A DNA stretch of 64,000 nt from the NCBI RefSeq assembly GCF_017497975.1, contig NZ_JAGDEL010000005.1:62001-126000 (forward strand), given 5' to 3'. Below are positions 1 through 8,429 of this stretch, in pieces. Source of the DNA: Metabacillus bambusae. Its GTDB lineage: Bacteria > Bacillota > Bacilli > Bacillales > Bacillaceae. The stretch's first letter is position 1; each line of letters opens with the position of its first letter. Position numbers and translations under genes: made by a program. The notes beneath the pieces are model-generated. The model saw only the letters and a program-made list of their open reading frames with translations. It was not told the origin of the DNA and did no database searches.

Positions 1-2186
1 CTAGCATGGTGTGACCCATTGAATAGGACTTCTGTTTTACCAGTACCAAGCTTTAAAGCATAGATGTTTCTACCATCAACCGATTTACCAATAGTTTTAA
101 TATCAACAATCGATGGGTACATTGCATTTAGAGAAAAAATATCCTGCTCCATCTCTTTATAAGAATATGTTTGTACAGGATTCACAAGATCATTTCTAAG
201 GACTGTTACATGCTCTTTACTTATGTACCCAACTCTACCTGATATCTTAATTTTGTACCAAGTTCCATAATCACTTACAATCGGATACGTTTCATTTGCA
301 TTTATTGATGCAAAAGGCACTAATTTCCCTGAATCATTATGGTAAACAGCACTATTTATCTTTGTTTTAAAGCTTGTTTTTGTATTTACTTCTCCTGCAC
401 TTTTATTAACAATTTTAATTGTAGATGGACTCGTGAATTGCTTTCGTATGTAAGCAACTCCATTACCATATTCAATTTCATGCCAATTTGCTCCATATTC
501 TCTTATTCTTTCAACGACATGGCCCTCTTTGACAAAACCGACACTGATTAAATTGCCACCTTTTTTAATATAAATGGCTGTATTAACGGTGGCCTGTAAT
601 AGTTTCATATTGCTACTGAACTCAACATCTATATCTTTTTTCCTTACATAACCTAATCGATTTGCAACTACAACCTTAAACCAACTTCCATAATCACTTA
701 AAACGGGGTAAGAGGCATTCGTGTATATACCTGCAAACGGAATTAGCTTACCATTCCTATTTTCGTAAACAGCAATGTTTTCTTTTGGTCGAAAGGTAAT
801 GGATGAATTCTTGTAATTTGTTATTTGATTCTTTACTTGATTTCCATCTGAAGGCTCAGTATATCTTTTTTCTACATATGCTACACTATTGCCAAATTTG
901 ATTTCGTGCCAATTTGCACCATAATCACGGACTCTAGGATATACTTCTCCTACCGATAACCTACCTACACGAACTAATTTATCATTTTGCTTTATATACA
1001 TTGCTGTTGCATCAGTGACCTTAAAGTACTTAATAGCTGATGAAAAGCTTTCTGTTACATCTGATTTTCTAATAAACCCGACCCGGTCGAGAATGGAAAT
1101 CTTGTACCAGCTTCCATAATCACTTATGATATGATAGTTTACATTTTCATATATTGATGCATACGGAACAAGCTCACCAGATGAATTATCATAAACTGCA
1201 ATATTTTGTTTGGCTATAACATTCCTAGTAGAAGATTTCTCCCCATTAATAAGATTTTTGATGTCTGCTCCATTTGATGGCTTAGTATCCTCTTTCTTAA
1301 CATAAGCAACAGTATTACTAAATTTAACTTCATGCCAGTTCTCACCATAATCTCTTATTCTCGGATATTCTTCACCTATCGTTAATCTTCCAACTCTAAC
1401 TAATTTATTATTCTTTTTAAGATAGATCGGTGTTGTATTAATCACTTCAAAATAACGATCATTTTTTGAAAAAGCACTTAATACAGTAGCATCAGTACTT
1501 TCATTTACGGTCATTGCATCGACTTCTTCTTCATTTACACGATCAGTTTCTTCAAGAACTTCAATTGCTTGTTTCTCTTCTTCTACTATATTAGGTTGTT
1601 CAGGAGTAGATGAACCATTAGCTTCGTTTTCAGTGTTTTCAGTTATACTACTTGCTGGTTCTTCTTCTTGATTAATTGTATATGTCTGAACTTCATCCTT
1701 TTTAACAAATACTATTACCCCACCTAGTTTTAATTCAAAATAACCCGTATTGTCTTTAGTATATGTATACGTCTGATTTGGCACTAGTGTTCCTATAACA
1801 CTACTTTGTTCATTACCCAACTCACTATAAATATAAGTTGAATCACTACTGATAAATTCTCCGACTGGAACAAGCTCTGCTAATTCATCTGAAGCTTGTT
1901 CTAATTCTTGTGTTGCTTCTAGTAAACTTTCATCCATTAAATAGAAAGTCTCATTAATATAGAAGCCCACATTCTGGTCATCCTGTTCTTCCTTTATTCC
2001 CTCTATAATAAACCCTTTATTAATTACACCAGCTTTTTCTCCTTCAATAGAAAAGAATTCACTATCTTCTTTTACTTCAAAGTAGCTTTTAGTTAATTCT
2101 ATAGCTTGGGCACGGTCAAAAAATGGAATAATAGAACAAATAAGTGAACAGATAATCGTAATTATAATCAATTTTTGCTGTTTCAT
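1..2186 (-). CDS. Secreted M14 zinc carboxypeptidase with SH3-like repeats (3' end outside window)
   Basis: The reading frame is open from an ATG at 2186 to the window edge, so the C-terminal part is missing. It starts with a signal peptide (MKQQKLIIITIICSLICS), then two weak SH3-like segments, an acidic Glu/Thr-rich linker, and six repeats alternating between two types. Type A (approx. 1450-1290, 1025-870, 610-440) carries LVRVGRL and RIRDYGxNWHEI. Type B (approx. 1200-1060, 780-640, 360-210) carries NIAVYDNSSGELVP and ISDYGxWYKI. The last visible residues (YSYKEMEQDI, IGKSVDGRNIYALKLG, then FNGSHHA) match the start of an M14 domain, where HxxE begins the zinc site. Members of the family cleave cell-wall peptides such as gamma-D-Glu-diaminopimelate. 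The same A/B repeats occur in the subtilase at 15207-17207. RBS AAAGGAG lies 5 nt before the start. Peptidase family is clear; substrate is inferred. Confidence 0.85.
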   Translation of the reverse strand, partial: MKQQKLIIITIICSLICSIIPFFDRAQAIELTKSYFEVKEDSEFFSIEGEKAGVINKGFIIEGIKEEQDDQNVGFYINETFYLMDESLLEATQELEQASDELAELVPVGEFISSDSTYIYSELGNEQSSVIGTLVPNQTYTYTKDNTGYFELKLGGVIVFVKKDEVQTYTINQEEEPASSITENTENEANGSSTPEQPNIVEEEKQAIEVLEETDRVNEEEVDAMTVNESTDATVLSAFSKNDRYFEVINTTPIYLKKNNKLVRVGRLTIGEEYPRIRDYGENWHEVKFSNTVAYVKKEDTKPSNGADIKNLINGEKSSTRNVIAKQNIAVYDNSSGELVPYASIYENVNYHIISDYGSWYKISILDRVGFIRKSDVTESFSSAIKYFKVTDATAMYIKQNDKLVRVGRLSVGEVYPRVRDYGANWHEIKFGNSVAYVEKRYTEPSDGNQVKNQITNYKNSSITFRPKENIAVYENRNGKLIPFAGIYTNASYPVLSDYGSWFKVVVANRLGYVRKKDIDVEFSSNMKLLQATVNTAIYIKKGGNLISVGFVKEGHVVERIREYGANWHEIEYGNGVAYIRKQFTSPSTIKIVNKSAGEVNTKTSFKTKINSAVYHNDSGKLVPFASINANETYPIVSDYGTWYKIKISGRVGYISKEHVTVLRNDLVNPVQTYSYKEMEQDIFSLNAMYPSIVDIKTIGKSVDGRNIYALKLGTGKTEVLFNGSHHA

Positions 2187-2240
2187 GGCTTCTCCTTTTC
2201 TAGTTTTCTAAGTATAAATACTCATTTAAAATACTTGTAA

Positions 2241-2269
2241 ATTATACAATTAAAATTTCACTAATTCAA
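2241..2269 (-). promoter_or_regulatory. Sigma-A-like promoter of the M14 peptidase gene
   Basis: On the minus strand TTGAAT (2269-2264) and TATAAT (2246-2241) are separated by exactly 17 bp, about 55 bp upstream of the ATG at 2186. This is a near-consensus vegetative promoter. The rest of 2187-2515 holds the terminator at 2472-2512 and otherwise nothing I can name. Confidence 0.6.
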
Positions 2270-2471
2270 TCTATGAAAATAGTACCATATGAGACTAGTA
2301 GTTAGGTGTCATGATTTTTCATGTTTTACAATCCTTTTTAGACTTAACATCTAGCAACTTGAATTAAACAAACATCCAACATTAAAAATCTAGATAGGAT
2401 TTCACAATATGCAGAGCCAATACCCCAATCAAGTATTTCTTCTAAACACTTCTATACCATGCAGGTAAAGG

Positions 2472-2512
2472 ATATAAAAAGGGTCTCATCAATTTAATGA
2501 AGAGACCCTTTT
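2472..2512 (-). terminator. Rho-independent terminator at the end of the polysaccharide operon
   Basis: AAAAGGGTCTC (2477-2487) pairs with GAGACCCTTTT (2502-2512) around a 14-nt loop. On the minus strand the stem is followed by TTTTTATA. It closes the wbpD end of the cluster, and its distal arm sits a few bases after the stop codon. Confidence 0.8.
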
Positions 2513-2515
2513 GTT

Positions 2516-3226
2516 TTATTGATTTTTTAGCAATTGGTTTTCCGGTACTTCTCTAAGGACTTTAGCTGGTGAACCTACAACAATTTTACCACTTTCAACA
2601 TCTTTTGTTACAGTACTTGCTGCGGCAACTGCCCCATCTTCGTTAATGACTTTTCCAGGTAAAATAGTTGCATTTGCACCAATTCTTCCACCGTCTTTTA
2701 TGGTTACACCTTTAAAGTGCTTCAAGCGTTCTTTTGATCGAGCCATATAGTTGTCATTTGTTGTAACGACACATGGCGCTACAAAAACATAATCGCCTAA
2801 TTCCGAATAAGCAGTAATATAACAATTTGTTTCTAGTTTACACTTTTCACCTATTTTACAATCATTTTCTACAGATACTCCGCGTCCTATTATTGTTCGT
2901 TTTCCAACTGTAACACGTTCTCTCACCGTTGCTAGATCGGCAATAAATACTTCCTCATCTATTGTTGCATTCGCATAAATAATAGATGATGTACCAATCG
3001 TACATCCAGCCCCTACTATAGCAGGGGGTAGCTTTTTAACCTCAGGTAAGATTGAATTTTTTGCTCGTGTTGGTTGCTTACCGATAACACTATTATCTTG
3101 AATGATAACATTTGGTCCTATTTGAGTACCTTCATAAATGATAACATTATTACCAATTGTAACGTTCTCTCCAAACGATACATTGTCTTTAATTATGACA
3201 TTTTCTCCGACAGTTGGGTTCGTCAT
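2516..3226 (-). CDS. wbpD: WbpD-like UDP-2-acetamido-3-amino-glucuronate N-acetyltransferase
   Basis: This 236-residue left-handed beta-helix acyltransferase has many hexapeptide repeats ([IV]GxNVxI pattern, e.g. GENVTIGNNVIIYEG) through residues 1-200 and no signal peptide. In the WbpD/WlbB family the enzyme uses acetyl-CoA to acetylate the 3-amino group of UDP-GlcNAc(3NH2)A in the cytoplasm. The family identity comes from the beta-helix plus its position: it overlaps the WbpI-like epimerase gene by 4 nt, which overlaps the WbpE-like aminotransferase gene by 4 nt, so the enzymes for consecutive steps are translationally coupled. Insertions such as the KQPTRAKNS loop near residue 50 are common in sugar-nucleotide N-acetyltransferases. 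A different amino-sugar acceptor cannot be excluded from sequence alone. Confidence 0.82.
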   Translation of the reverse strand: MTNPTVGENVIIKDNVSFGENVTIGNNVIIYEGTQIGPNVIIQDNSVIGKQPTRAKNSILPEVKKLPPAIVGAGCTIGTSSIIYANATIDEEVFIADLATVRERVTVGKRTIIGRGVSVENDCKIGEKCKLETNCYITAYSELGDYVFVAPCVVTTNDNYMARSKERLKHFKGVTIKDGGRIGANATILPGKVINEDGAVAAASTVTKDVESGKIVVGSPAKVLREVPENQLLKNQ

Positions 3227-4314
3227 TTCGCATCTTCCTTTTCACTGAAAAAATGATTAATATGCTCTACTATTTTTAGAGAGGCATTCCCATCCCCATA
3301 TAGGTTTTCAACATAGCTTGGTTCTTTAAAGCTAGTGATTAAATGGGCAAGATCATGCTCAATAGGGTTAACGAGAAGATTCCAACCAACCTCAACTGTT
3401 TCCACCCATTCCGTTTGATCTCTTAACGTAAAACAAGGTACCTTTGCAAAGTAGGCTTCCTTTTGAACCCCGCCTGAGTCTGTTATGATTGCTTTAGCAT
3501 TTTGCTCAAGCAACAACATCTCTAAATACGATACAGGACTAATAATCTTAATATTGGTTGATTCTTCAATAAGATGATAAAGTCCATTTTCTTTTAACAA
3601 TTTTTCCGTCCTTGGATGTAGAGGTAAAATAATCGGATCGGCCAATAAATTTAGCGATTTAAAAATTGCCTCTAATCTTGATTTATCGTCAGTGTTTTCA
3701 GCTCTATGTATCGTCGCTAAAATATAATTGCCTTTTTCAACGTTGAACTTAGCTAAGGAGTAATTTTTCTCCGCAATTTTAATATTATATTTTACGGCAT
3801 CATACATAACATCTCCGACTGCTATAGCATTTTCTGTAATACCTTCCTTTTTAAGGTTAGATATCGCATGTTCAGTCGGACAAAATAATAAGCTAGAAAT
3901 ATGATCTGTTAACACTCTGTTGACTTCTTCTGGCATCAGTTTATTGTAACTTCGCAATCCTGCTTCAACATGAAATAATGGAATATGAAGTTTACTTGCA
4001 GCTAGGGCACCAGCTAAAGTAGAATTTGTATCCCCATATACTAAAACAGCATCTGGTTGTTCATCAAAAATAACTTGCTCTATCTTAGCTAGCATATCAC
4101 CAGTTTGTTTTCCATGTGAGCCAGAACCTACACCTAAATCATAATCAGGTGTAGGAATATTTAACTCCTCGAAAAACACACCTGCCATATTATGGTCATA
4201 ATGCTGCCCTGTATTTACGATAATTTCCTGATAGGACCTTCTAAGTTCACGTGATACTGGTGCGAGCTTAATAAATTGAGGTCTAGCACCAACAATTGTT
4301 AAAATCTTTTTCAT
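3223..4314 (-). CDS. wbpI: WbpI-like UDP-GlcNAc(3NAc)A 2-epimerase
   Basis: The 363-residue non-hydrolysing UDP-sugar 2-epimerase has the family fold and motifs: GARPQFIKLAPVSREL at the N-terminus, VYGDTNSTLAGALAA near residue 95, HVEAGLRSYNKLMPEEVNR near 115, and TDSGGVQKEA near 278. The RPQFIK form and NTGQHYDHNMAGVFFEEL segment resemble WbpI, which converts UDP-GlcNAc(3NAc)A to UDP-ManNAc(3NAc)A. Ordinary WecB/MnaA has RPEAIK and a different loop. Neighbouring WbpE and WbpD genes overlap it by 4 nt on either side. A plain UDP-GlcNAc 2-epimerase role is the alternative, less favoured given the context. Confidence 0.85.
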   Translation of the reverse strand: MKKILTIVGARPQFIKLAPVSRELRRSYQEIIVNTGQHYDHNMAGVFFEELNIPTPDYDLGVGSGSHGKQTGDMLAKIEQVIFDEQPDAVLVYGDTNSTLAGALAASKLHIPLFHVEAGLRSYNKLMPEEVNRVLTDHISSLLFCPTEHAISNLKKEGITENAIAVGDVMYDAVKYNIKIAEKNYSLAKFNVEKGNYILATIHRAENTDDKSRLEAIFKSLNLLADPIILPLHPRTEKLLKENGLYHLIEESTNIKIISPVSYLEMLLLEQNAKAIITDSGGVQKEAYFAKVPCFTLRDQTEWVETVEVGWNLLVNPIEHDLAHLITSFKEPSYVENLYGDGNASLKIVEHINHFFSEKEDAK

Positions 4315-5435
4315 GCCTTTGCTTTTTCCTTATAGAAATTAGCGATTTGCTCTACAACATATGACTGCTGTTCTTGTTTTAATTCAGGAAACATTGGTAA
4401 TGATAGTGCTTCTTGACAAGCTTTTTCAGTTACTGGTAAGTCCCCTTCTTTATATCCAAGGTACTCAAACACAGGTTGTAAATGTAAAGGCTTTGGATAA
4501 TAAACCATTGTTGAAACTCCATGGTCTTTCAAGTAGCTTTGTAATTCATCGCGATCTTGTACTCGTAATGTATATTGGTGGAAGATATGATGGTTATGCT
4601 CTTCCTCAAATGGCGTAACAATTACATCGCTTAGTTGTTCATTTATTAATTGGTTATATGTATGTGCCTTTTCACGTCTAAGGTTACTCCAATCATCTAA
4701 ATGTGGAAATTTCACATTTAATATGGCAGCTTGAAGCTCATCTAATCTACTGTTATAGCCTAATACATGATGATAATATTTAGGCTTACTTCCATGAACT
4801 CGAATGACACTCATTTTTTCTGCTATTGCTTCGTCATCTGTTACAATCATACCTGCATCACCGTAGGCACCTAAGTTCTTTGTTGGGAAGAAGCTATAGC
4901 ATGCTGTAGTTCCTAATTCTCCAACCTTTTTACCTTTATATGTAGCTCCGATTGCTTGTGCTGCATCTTCAATAATTGCAAGGTTATGCTTTTTGGCAAT
5001 TTCAACGATCGGATCCATATCTGCCATTTGACCATATAAATGAACAGGAATAATCGCCTTCGTTTTTTCAGTAATTGCTGCTTCAATTTTAGTAGGATCG
5101 ATATTAAATGTTTTAGGATCGATGTCTACAAAAACTGGCTTCGCATTGATTCTTCCAATTGCGCCGGCTGTAGCAAAGAAAGTAAATGCAGTTGTGATAA
5201 CTTCATCTCCTTCTTCCACTCCACAACCTAATAAAGAAATATGTAATGCGTCACTTCCACTAGCTACCCCAACACCATATTTTACATTACTGTAGTCAGC
5301 GACATCCTGCTCAAGCTTTTTAACATTCTTGCCAAGGATAAATGTTGAAGAAGACATAACATCTTCAAGTGAAGCATGTATTTCTGTTTTAAGGTTTTGA
5401 TATTGTTCTTTTAAATCTAACATAGGTACTTGCAT
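4311..5435 (-). CDS. wbpE: WbpE-like PLP-dependent 3-aminotransferase (DegT/DnrJ/EryC1)
   Basis: This 374-residue enzyme is a DegT/DnrJ/EryC1/StrS sugar aminotransferase. The PLP-phosphate-binding GVASGSDALHISLL lies near residue 54, the DAAQAIGA aspartate motif near 157, and the Schiff-base lysine in CYSFFPTKNLGAYGDAGM near 185. In the Wbp pathway it transaminates the 3-keto sugar made by WbpB, using glutamate, to UDP-GlcNAc(3NH2)A. The start ATG has AGGAGG-like TGGAGG upstream (5436-5450). A 32-nt gap separates it from the upstream glycosyltransferase, and it overlaps the downstream epimerase gene by ATGA. Confidence 0.87.
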   Translation of the reverse strand: MQVPMLDLKEQYQNLKTEIHASLEDVMSSSTFILGKNVKKLEQDVADYSNVKYGVGVASGSDALHISLLGCGVEEGDEVITTAFTFFATAGAIGRINAKPVFVDIDPKTFNIDPTKIEAAITEKTKAIIPVHLYGQMADMDPIVEIAKKHNLAIIEDAAQAIGATYKGKKVGELGTTACYSFFPTKNLGAYGDAGMIVTDDEAIAEKMSVIRVHGSKPKYYHHVLGYNSRLDELQAAILNVKFPHLDDWSNLRREKAHTYNQLINEQLSDVIVTPFEEEHNHHIFHQYTLRVQDRDELQSYLKDHGVSTMVYYPKPLHLQPVFEYLGYKEGDLPVTEKACQEALSLPMFPELKQEQQSYVVEQIANFYKEKAKA

Positions 5436-5467
5436 GGAATAACCTCCAGTAAATTTAGATATTTTTA

Positions 5468-6565
5468 TTACACTAATAGATTAGCATATAAATCAAGTAA
5501 TTTTTTTGATTCTGTTTCCCAATTATACTTTTGCTCTACAGCCTTTCTACCGTTTTCACCCATTATAGCAACTTCATCAGGATTTGATAACAGGTGGTTG
5601 ATTGCTTCTCCAATGGCTTTAGGGTTAAGTGGATCAACACAAATCCCGCATTTATTTCCTTCAATGATTTCTTTCCATAAAGGGAAATTTGAAGCAATTA
5701 CCGGTACACTACTAGACATGTATTCAAACATTTTATTGGGTTGGGCATCGATATGGTTTGGTAATGGATGAAAAAGTACCAAACCCGCAGAAGACTTTGC
5801 TAGAATTTTAGCCATTTCTTCTCGATTAACTTGTCCTAGCTCATCAACCTTTTTCCAGCCCTCTTTGTTCTTAACTGAATTTCTATCTGTTTCTGACACA
5901 AATTTTCCACCTAATAATAGTTCAGCATCAGTATACTCCATTGCTTGAACCATTTCAAAAATACCTCTAATTTTATTAATAACCCCTACATAACAAATTG
6001 AGTTTTTCTTTTCAATGTCATTAACATCTGACAGTCTTAATTCTTTTAATAGCGGGTAATTATTAACATCAAGAACATCTGATCTTAGTCCCGAAAATCT
6101 TTTCTTTATATGTGGAGTTGCAACAATAATAGCACTAAATCTTTTGGCTGCATAGTTTTCAATCGTCTCAAATGTTTTTGATATTGAGTATCTAATTGGC
6201 TTTGCTATCCACGCTTTTGAGAGAATTTGTCTTGGTACATCTTCATGAATATCATATATCACTTTTTTACCCTTTTTCATTAATAGAAGACCAACAAAGA
6301 TTAGCTCAGGATCATGAAAATGATAAATTTCAGCATTAATTTTCAATGCTTCCTTATAAACTGCCATAACCGTATCTGTCATTCTTTTTATTCTATTTTT
6401 AGGTTTTTCAATTCCGTGAACATGAATATTATTGATTACCTCATTTGGAGCACCTGGTGAGATAAGATGTGTTTCATATTCACTAGTTAGGGATTGACAT
6501 TCCTTAATGAATATTCTTGTATCATCATATCTATGAACTGAGGTAATATGGCATATTTTCCGCAT
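5468..6565 (-). CDS. GT4-family glycosyltransferase
   Basis: This 365-residue GT-B enzyme opens with MRKICHITSVHRYDDTRIF, and has YHFHDPELIFVG near residue 92. The C-terminal donor-binding half contains YMSSSVPVIASNFPLWKEII and the EAINHLLSNPDEVAIMGENG helix. It is cytoplasmic or membrane-peripheral and probably adds one sugar of the polysaccharide repeat to the lipid carrier. Its own RBS (GGAGAG) follows directly after a terminator-like hairpin (6587-6608), so this gene and wbpE-wbpI-wbpD may form a partly separate transcript. Donor and acceptor cannot be read from the sequence. Confidence 0.85.
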   Translation of the reverse strand: MRKICHITSVHRYDDTRIFIKECQSLTSEYETHLISPGAPNEVINNIHVHGIEKPKNRIKRMTDTVMAVYKEALKINAEIYHFHDPELIFVGLLLMKKGKKVIYDIHEDVPRQILSKAWIAKPIRYSISKTFETIENYAAKRFSAIIVATPHIKKRFSGLRSDVLDVNNYPLLKELRLSDVNDIEKKNSICYVGVINKIRGIFEMVQAMEYTDAELLLGGKFVSETDRNSVKNKEGWKKVDELGQVNREEMAKILAKSSAGLVLFHPLPNHIDAQPNKMFEYMSSSVPVIASNFPLWKEIIEGNKCGICVDPLNPKAIGEAINHLLSNPDEVAIMGENGRKAVEQKYNWETESKKLLDLYANLLV

Positions 6566-6586
6566 AAAATATCTCTCCTATGCAAA

Positions 6587-6608
6587 AAACACCCTAAAGT
6601 TTTAGGGT
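6587..6608 (-). terminator. Terminator or attenuator inside the polysaccharide operon
   Basis: ACCCTA (6591-6596) and TAGGGT (6603-6608) form a stem that on the minus strand is followed by GTTTTTTGCA. It sits between the Wzz-like gene and the downstream glycosyltransferase, so it may reduce expression of the last four genes. Confidence 0.6.
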
Positions 6609-6621
6609 TCATTTTGCTGAA

Positions 6622-7257
6622 TTATTTTCTTCTAACAAATAGTACACCTACTATGATGACTACAACCATAAGAGCAAAACCAAGAATTCCACTTACAATG
6701 GCGCGCTTCATTGGATTACTACCAACTTCAGTAACGGTAATAGGTTCTTGTATTTCAGCTTTAAGAGCATTAATCTTCTTTAACTCCAAATCATATAAAA
6801 ATTGTTCGGTTTCTAATGTTTTTTCTGATGTAGGACTAGAGTTTTTCAATTCATCAATTGTATTTTCGATTAATTGCACTTGATTATTATAGATTGCTTC
6901 ACTATCTTTAAGTAGCTTGTTTGTAATTAATTCCAGGTTCTTCTTCACTTCATCCTTTTCAGAACCCTCTAGACCAATCGTAACCCAATCATTGTTTTTA
7001 CCAATAACTAGATTATCTTGAACTTGTTCTATATTACTAATTTCTATTGAGCTTAGAAATTTCCTACTACTTAACATTTTTTCAACTGTGTCGGGATTTG
7101 AATAAACAGATGTATTCAAATTGTCTAGTGATACCTCAACAGTCGCATTATATGTTTTTTCTTTATTTACTTCTTGAATATAAGTTACAACACCAAATAG
7201 GACCGGGACAATTAACAGCAATAAAATAGACCATATTAAAAATTTATTCTTTTTCAT
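6622..7257 (-). CDS. Wzz/YveK-like two-TM polysaccharide chain-length protein
   Basis: The 211-residue protein has an N-terminal membrane helix (FLIWSILLLLIVPVLFGVV), an extracytoplasmic alpha-helical region of about 150 residues, and a second membrane helix near the C-terminus (SGILGFALMVVVIIVGVLFV) followed by RRK. That is the layout of polysaccharide co-polymerases (Wzz; YveK/CapA modulators), which control chain length with Wzy. The start at 7257 is chosen because GGAGG lies 5 nt upstream; a TTG four codons earlier overlaps that RBS. No tyrosine kinase partner is encoded in the window. Sequence similarity to named Wzz proteins is weak, so the call relies on topology and context. Confidence 0.65.
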   Translation of the reverse strand: MKKNKFLIWSILLLLIVPVLFGVVTYIQEVNKEKTYNATVEVSLDNLNTSVYSNPDTVEKMLSSRKFLSSIEISNIEQVQDNLVIGKNNDWVTIGLEGSEKDEVKKNLELITNKLLKDSEAIYNNQVQLIENTIDELKNSSPTSEKTLETEQFLYDLELKKINALKAEIQEPITVTEVGSNPMKRAIVSGILGFALMVVVIIVGVLFVRRK

Positions 7258-7286
7258 CTTAGCCTCCAATAATGACTATAGAATTA

Positions 7287-8429
7287 TTATCCATGACTCA
7301 ATTGTCTATAGACTTGCAATAGAGTTTCTTCTTGATTTTGCCAATTAAATGTTTTGGCTAGATTCAGTGAGTTATTTGCCATTTCATTACGGTCTTGTTT
7401 CATGATGTCATCTAAACCTTGTTTAAAGGCAGTAACCGTATTTTCTTTAACAACAATCCCATTTTGATTTTTTGAAACAATTTCTTTCATTTCTGGTAAA
7501 TTGCTCACTAATACAGGAAGTCCCACCATCGCATATTCAAAGAGTTTGTTAGGTAAACAATAATAGTAATTTAAGCAGCTATTTTCGATAAGCGATATGC
7601 CAATATCAGCTGAAGTAGTATAAGAGAGCACTTCATGTGGTGCTACTGCTTCTTTATAAAAAATATTTTCATTTTTTTCTGCAGCAGCTTTCACTTTAGC
7701 TTCTAATTGACCATATCCCATAAAAATGAGTACAGAATCATTATTATTCCTTTCTTCAAATGCGTCAATAAGTTTTTCAATCCCTCGTCCAGGTGTTAAT
7801 GCCCCTTGATAAAGGAAGATAACTTGGTGAGGATCTATATCATAAAGCTCTCGAAACTTATCCTCTTTTTTTATCACATTATAGGCTGGACAATTTAAAA
7901 CAAGCTTTGGTTTTGGAATATTGTAACGCTTCTGATACTCTTCAGCGATTCCTTCGCTTACAGTTAGAACCTGGTCAACACTGCGAATAAAAAATCGTTC
8001 AGTCCAAAAAGTTAACTTCTTTCTTAGCTTTTTCCCTACAAGCTTTTGCGTTTCTGTTTGAAACTCGTGAGCATCATAGACAATTTTCACATTTCCCGAA
8101 GATAATTTTTTTACTATCACTGCAATTGGTAAAGGCATTATATCATTGCAATGGATGATATCTACCTTTCCTTTTGACATTTTGATTATCTTATATGCCA
8201 ATTCTAGGTATTTAATTATTTGCATAAATAAACTTTTTGATAATTTTTTCGTTTTTAATTTAATTCGCTTAACCTTAATTGCTGAAATCGTTTCTTGCTC
8301 TTTTAAACCATCTTCATGTAAAGCATAAACTGATACATCATAGCCATTTTCAGTTAAGGTTGTACATTCCTTTAATACACGCGAGTCATTTTTGAAATTA
8401 TTAAACACCAAAGAAATAACTTTTTTCAT
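7287..8429 (-). CDS. GT4-family glycosyltransferase
   Basis: The 380-residue GT-B enzyme begins MKKVISLVFNNFKNDSRVLK, typical of group 1 enzymes acting on capsule or wall polymers. It has DIIHCNDIMPLPIAV near residue 95, VYDAHEFQTE near 120 and the donor-site region FLYQGALTPGRGIEKLIDAF near residue 210. The C-terminal half carries KLFEYAMVGLPVLVSNLPEM. Its ATG overlaps the stop of the wzy gene (ATGA), so the two are translationally coupled. It presumably adds a sugar during assembly of the lipid-linked repeat unit. Confidence 0.86.
   Translation of the reverse strand: MKKVISLVFNNFKNDSRVLKECTTLTENGYDVSVYALHEDGLKEQETISAIKVKRIKLKTKKLSKSLFMQIIKYLELAYKIIKMSKGKVDIIHCNDIMPLPIAVIVKKLSSGNVKIVYDAHEFQTETQKLVGKKLRKKLTFWTERFFIRSVDQVLTVSEGIAEEYQKRYNIPKPKLVLNCPAYNVIKKEDKFRELYDIDPHQVIFLYQGALTPGRGIEKLIDAFEERNNNDSVLIFMGYGQLEAKVKAAAEKNENIFYKEAVAPHEVLSYTTSADIGISLIENSCLNYYYCLPNKLFEYAMVGLPVLVSNLPEMKEIVSKNQNGIVVKENTVTAFKQGLDDIMKQDRNEMANNSLNLAKTFNWQNQEETLLQVYRQLSHG

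Noticed and set aside
339-551. 70-residue plus-strand ORF
   Set aside because: It lies antisense within the M14 peptidase frame, has no RBS and shows a repetitive composition mirrored from the repeats.
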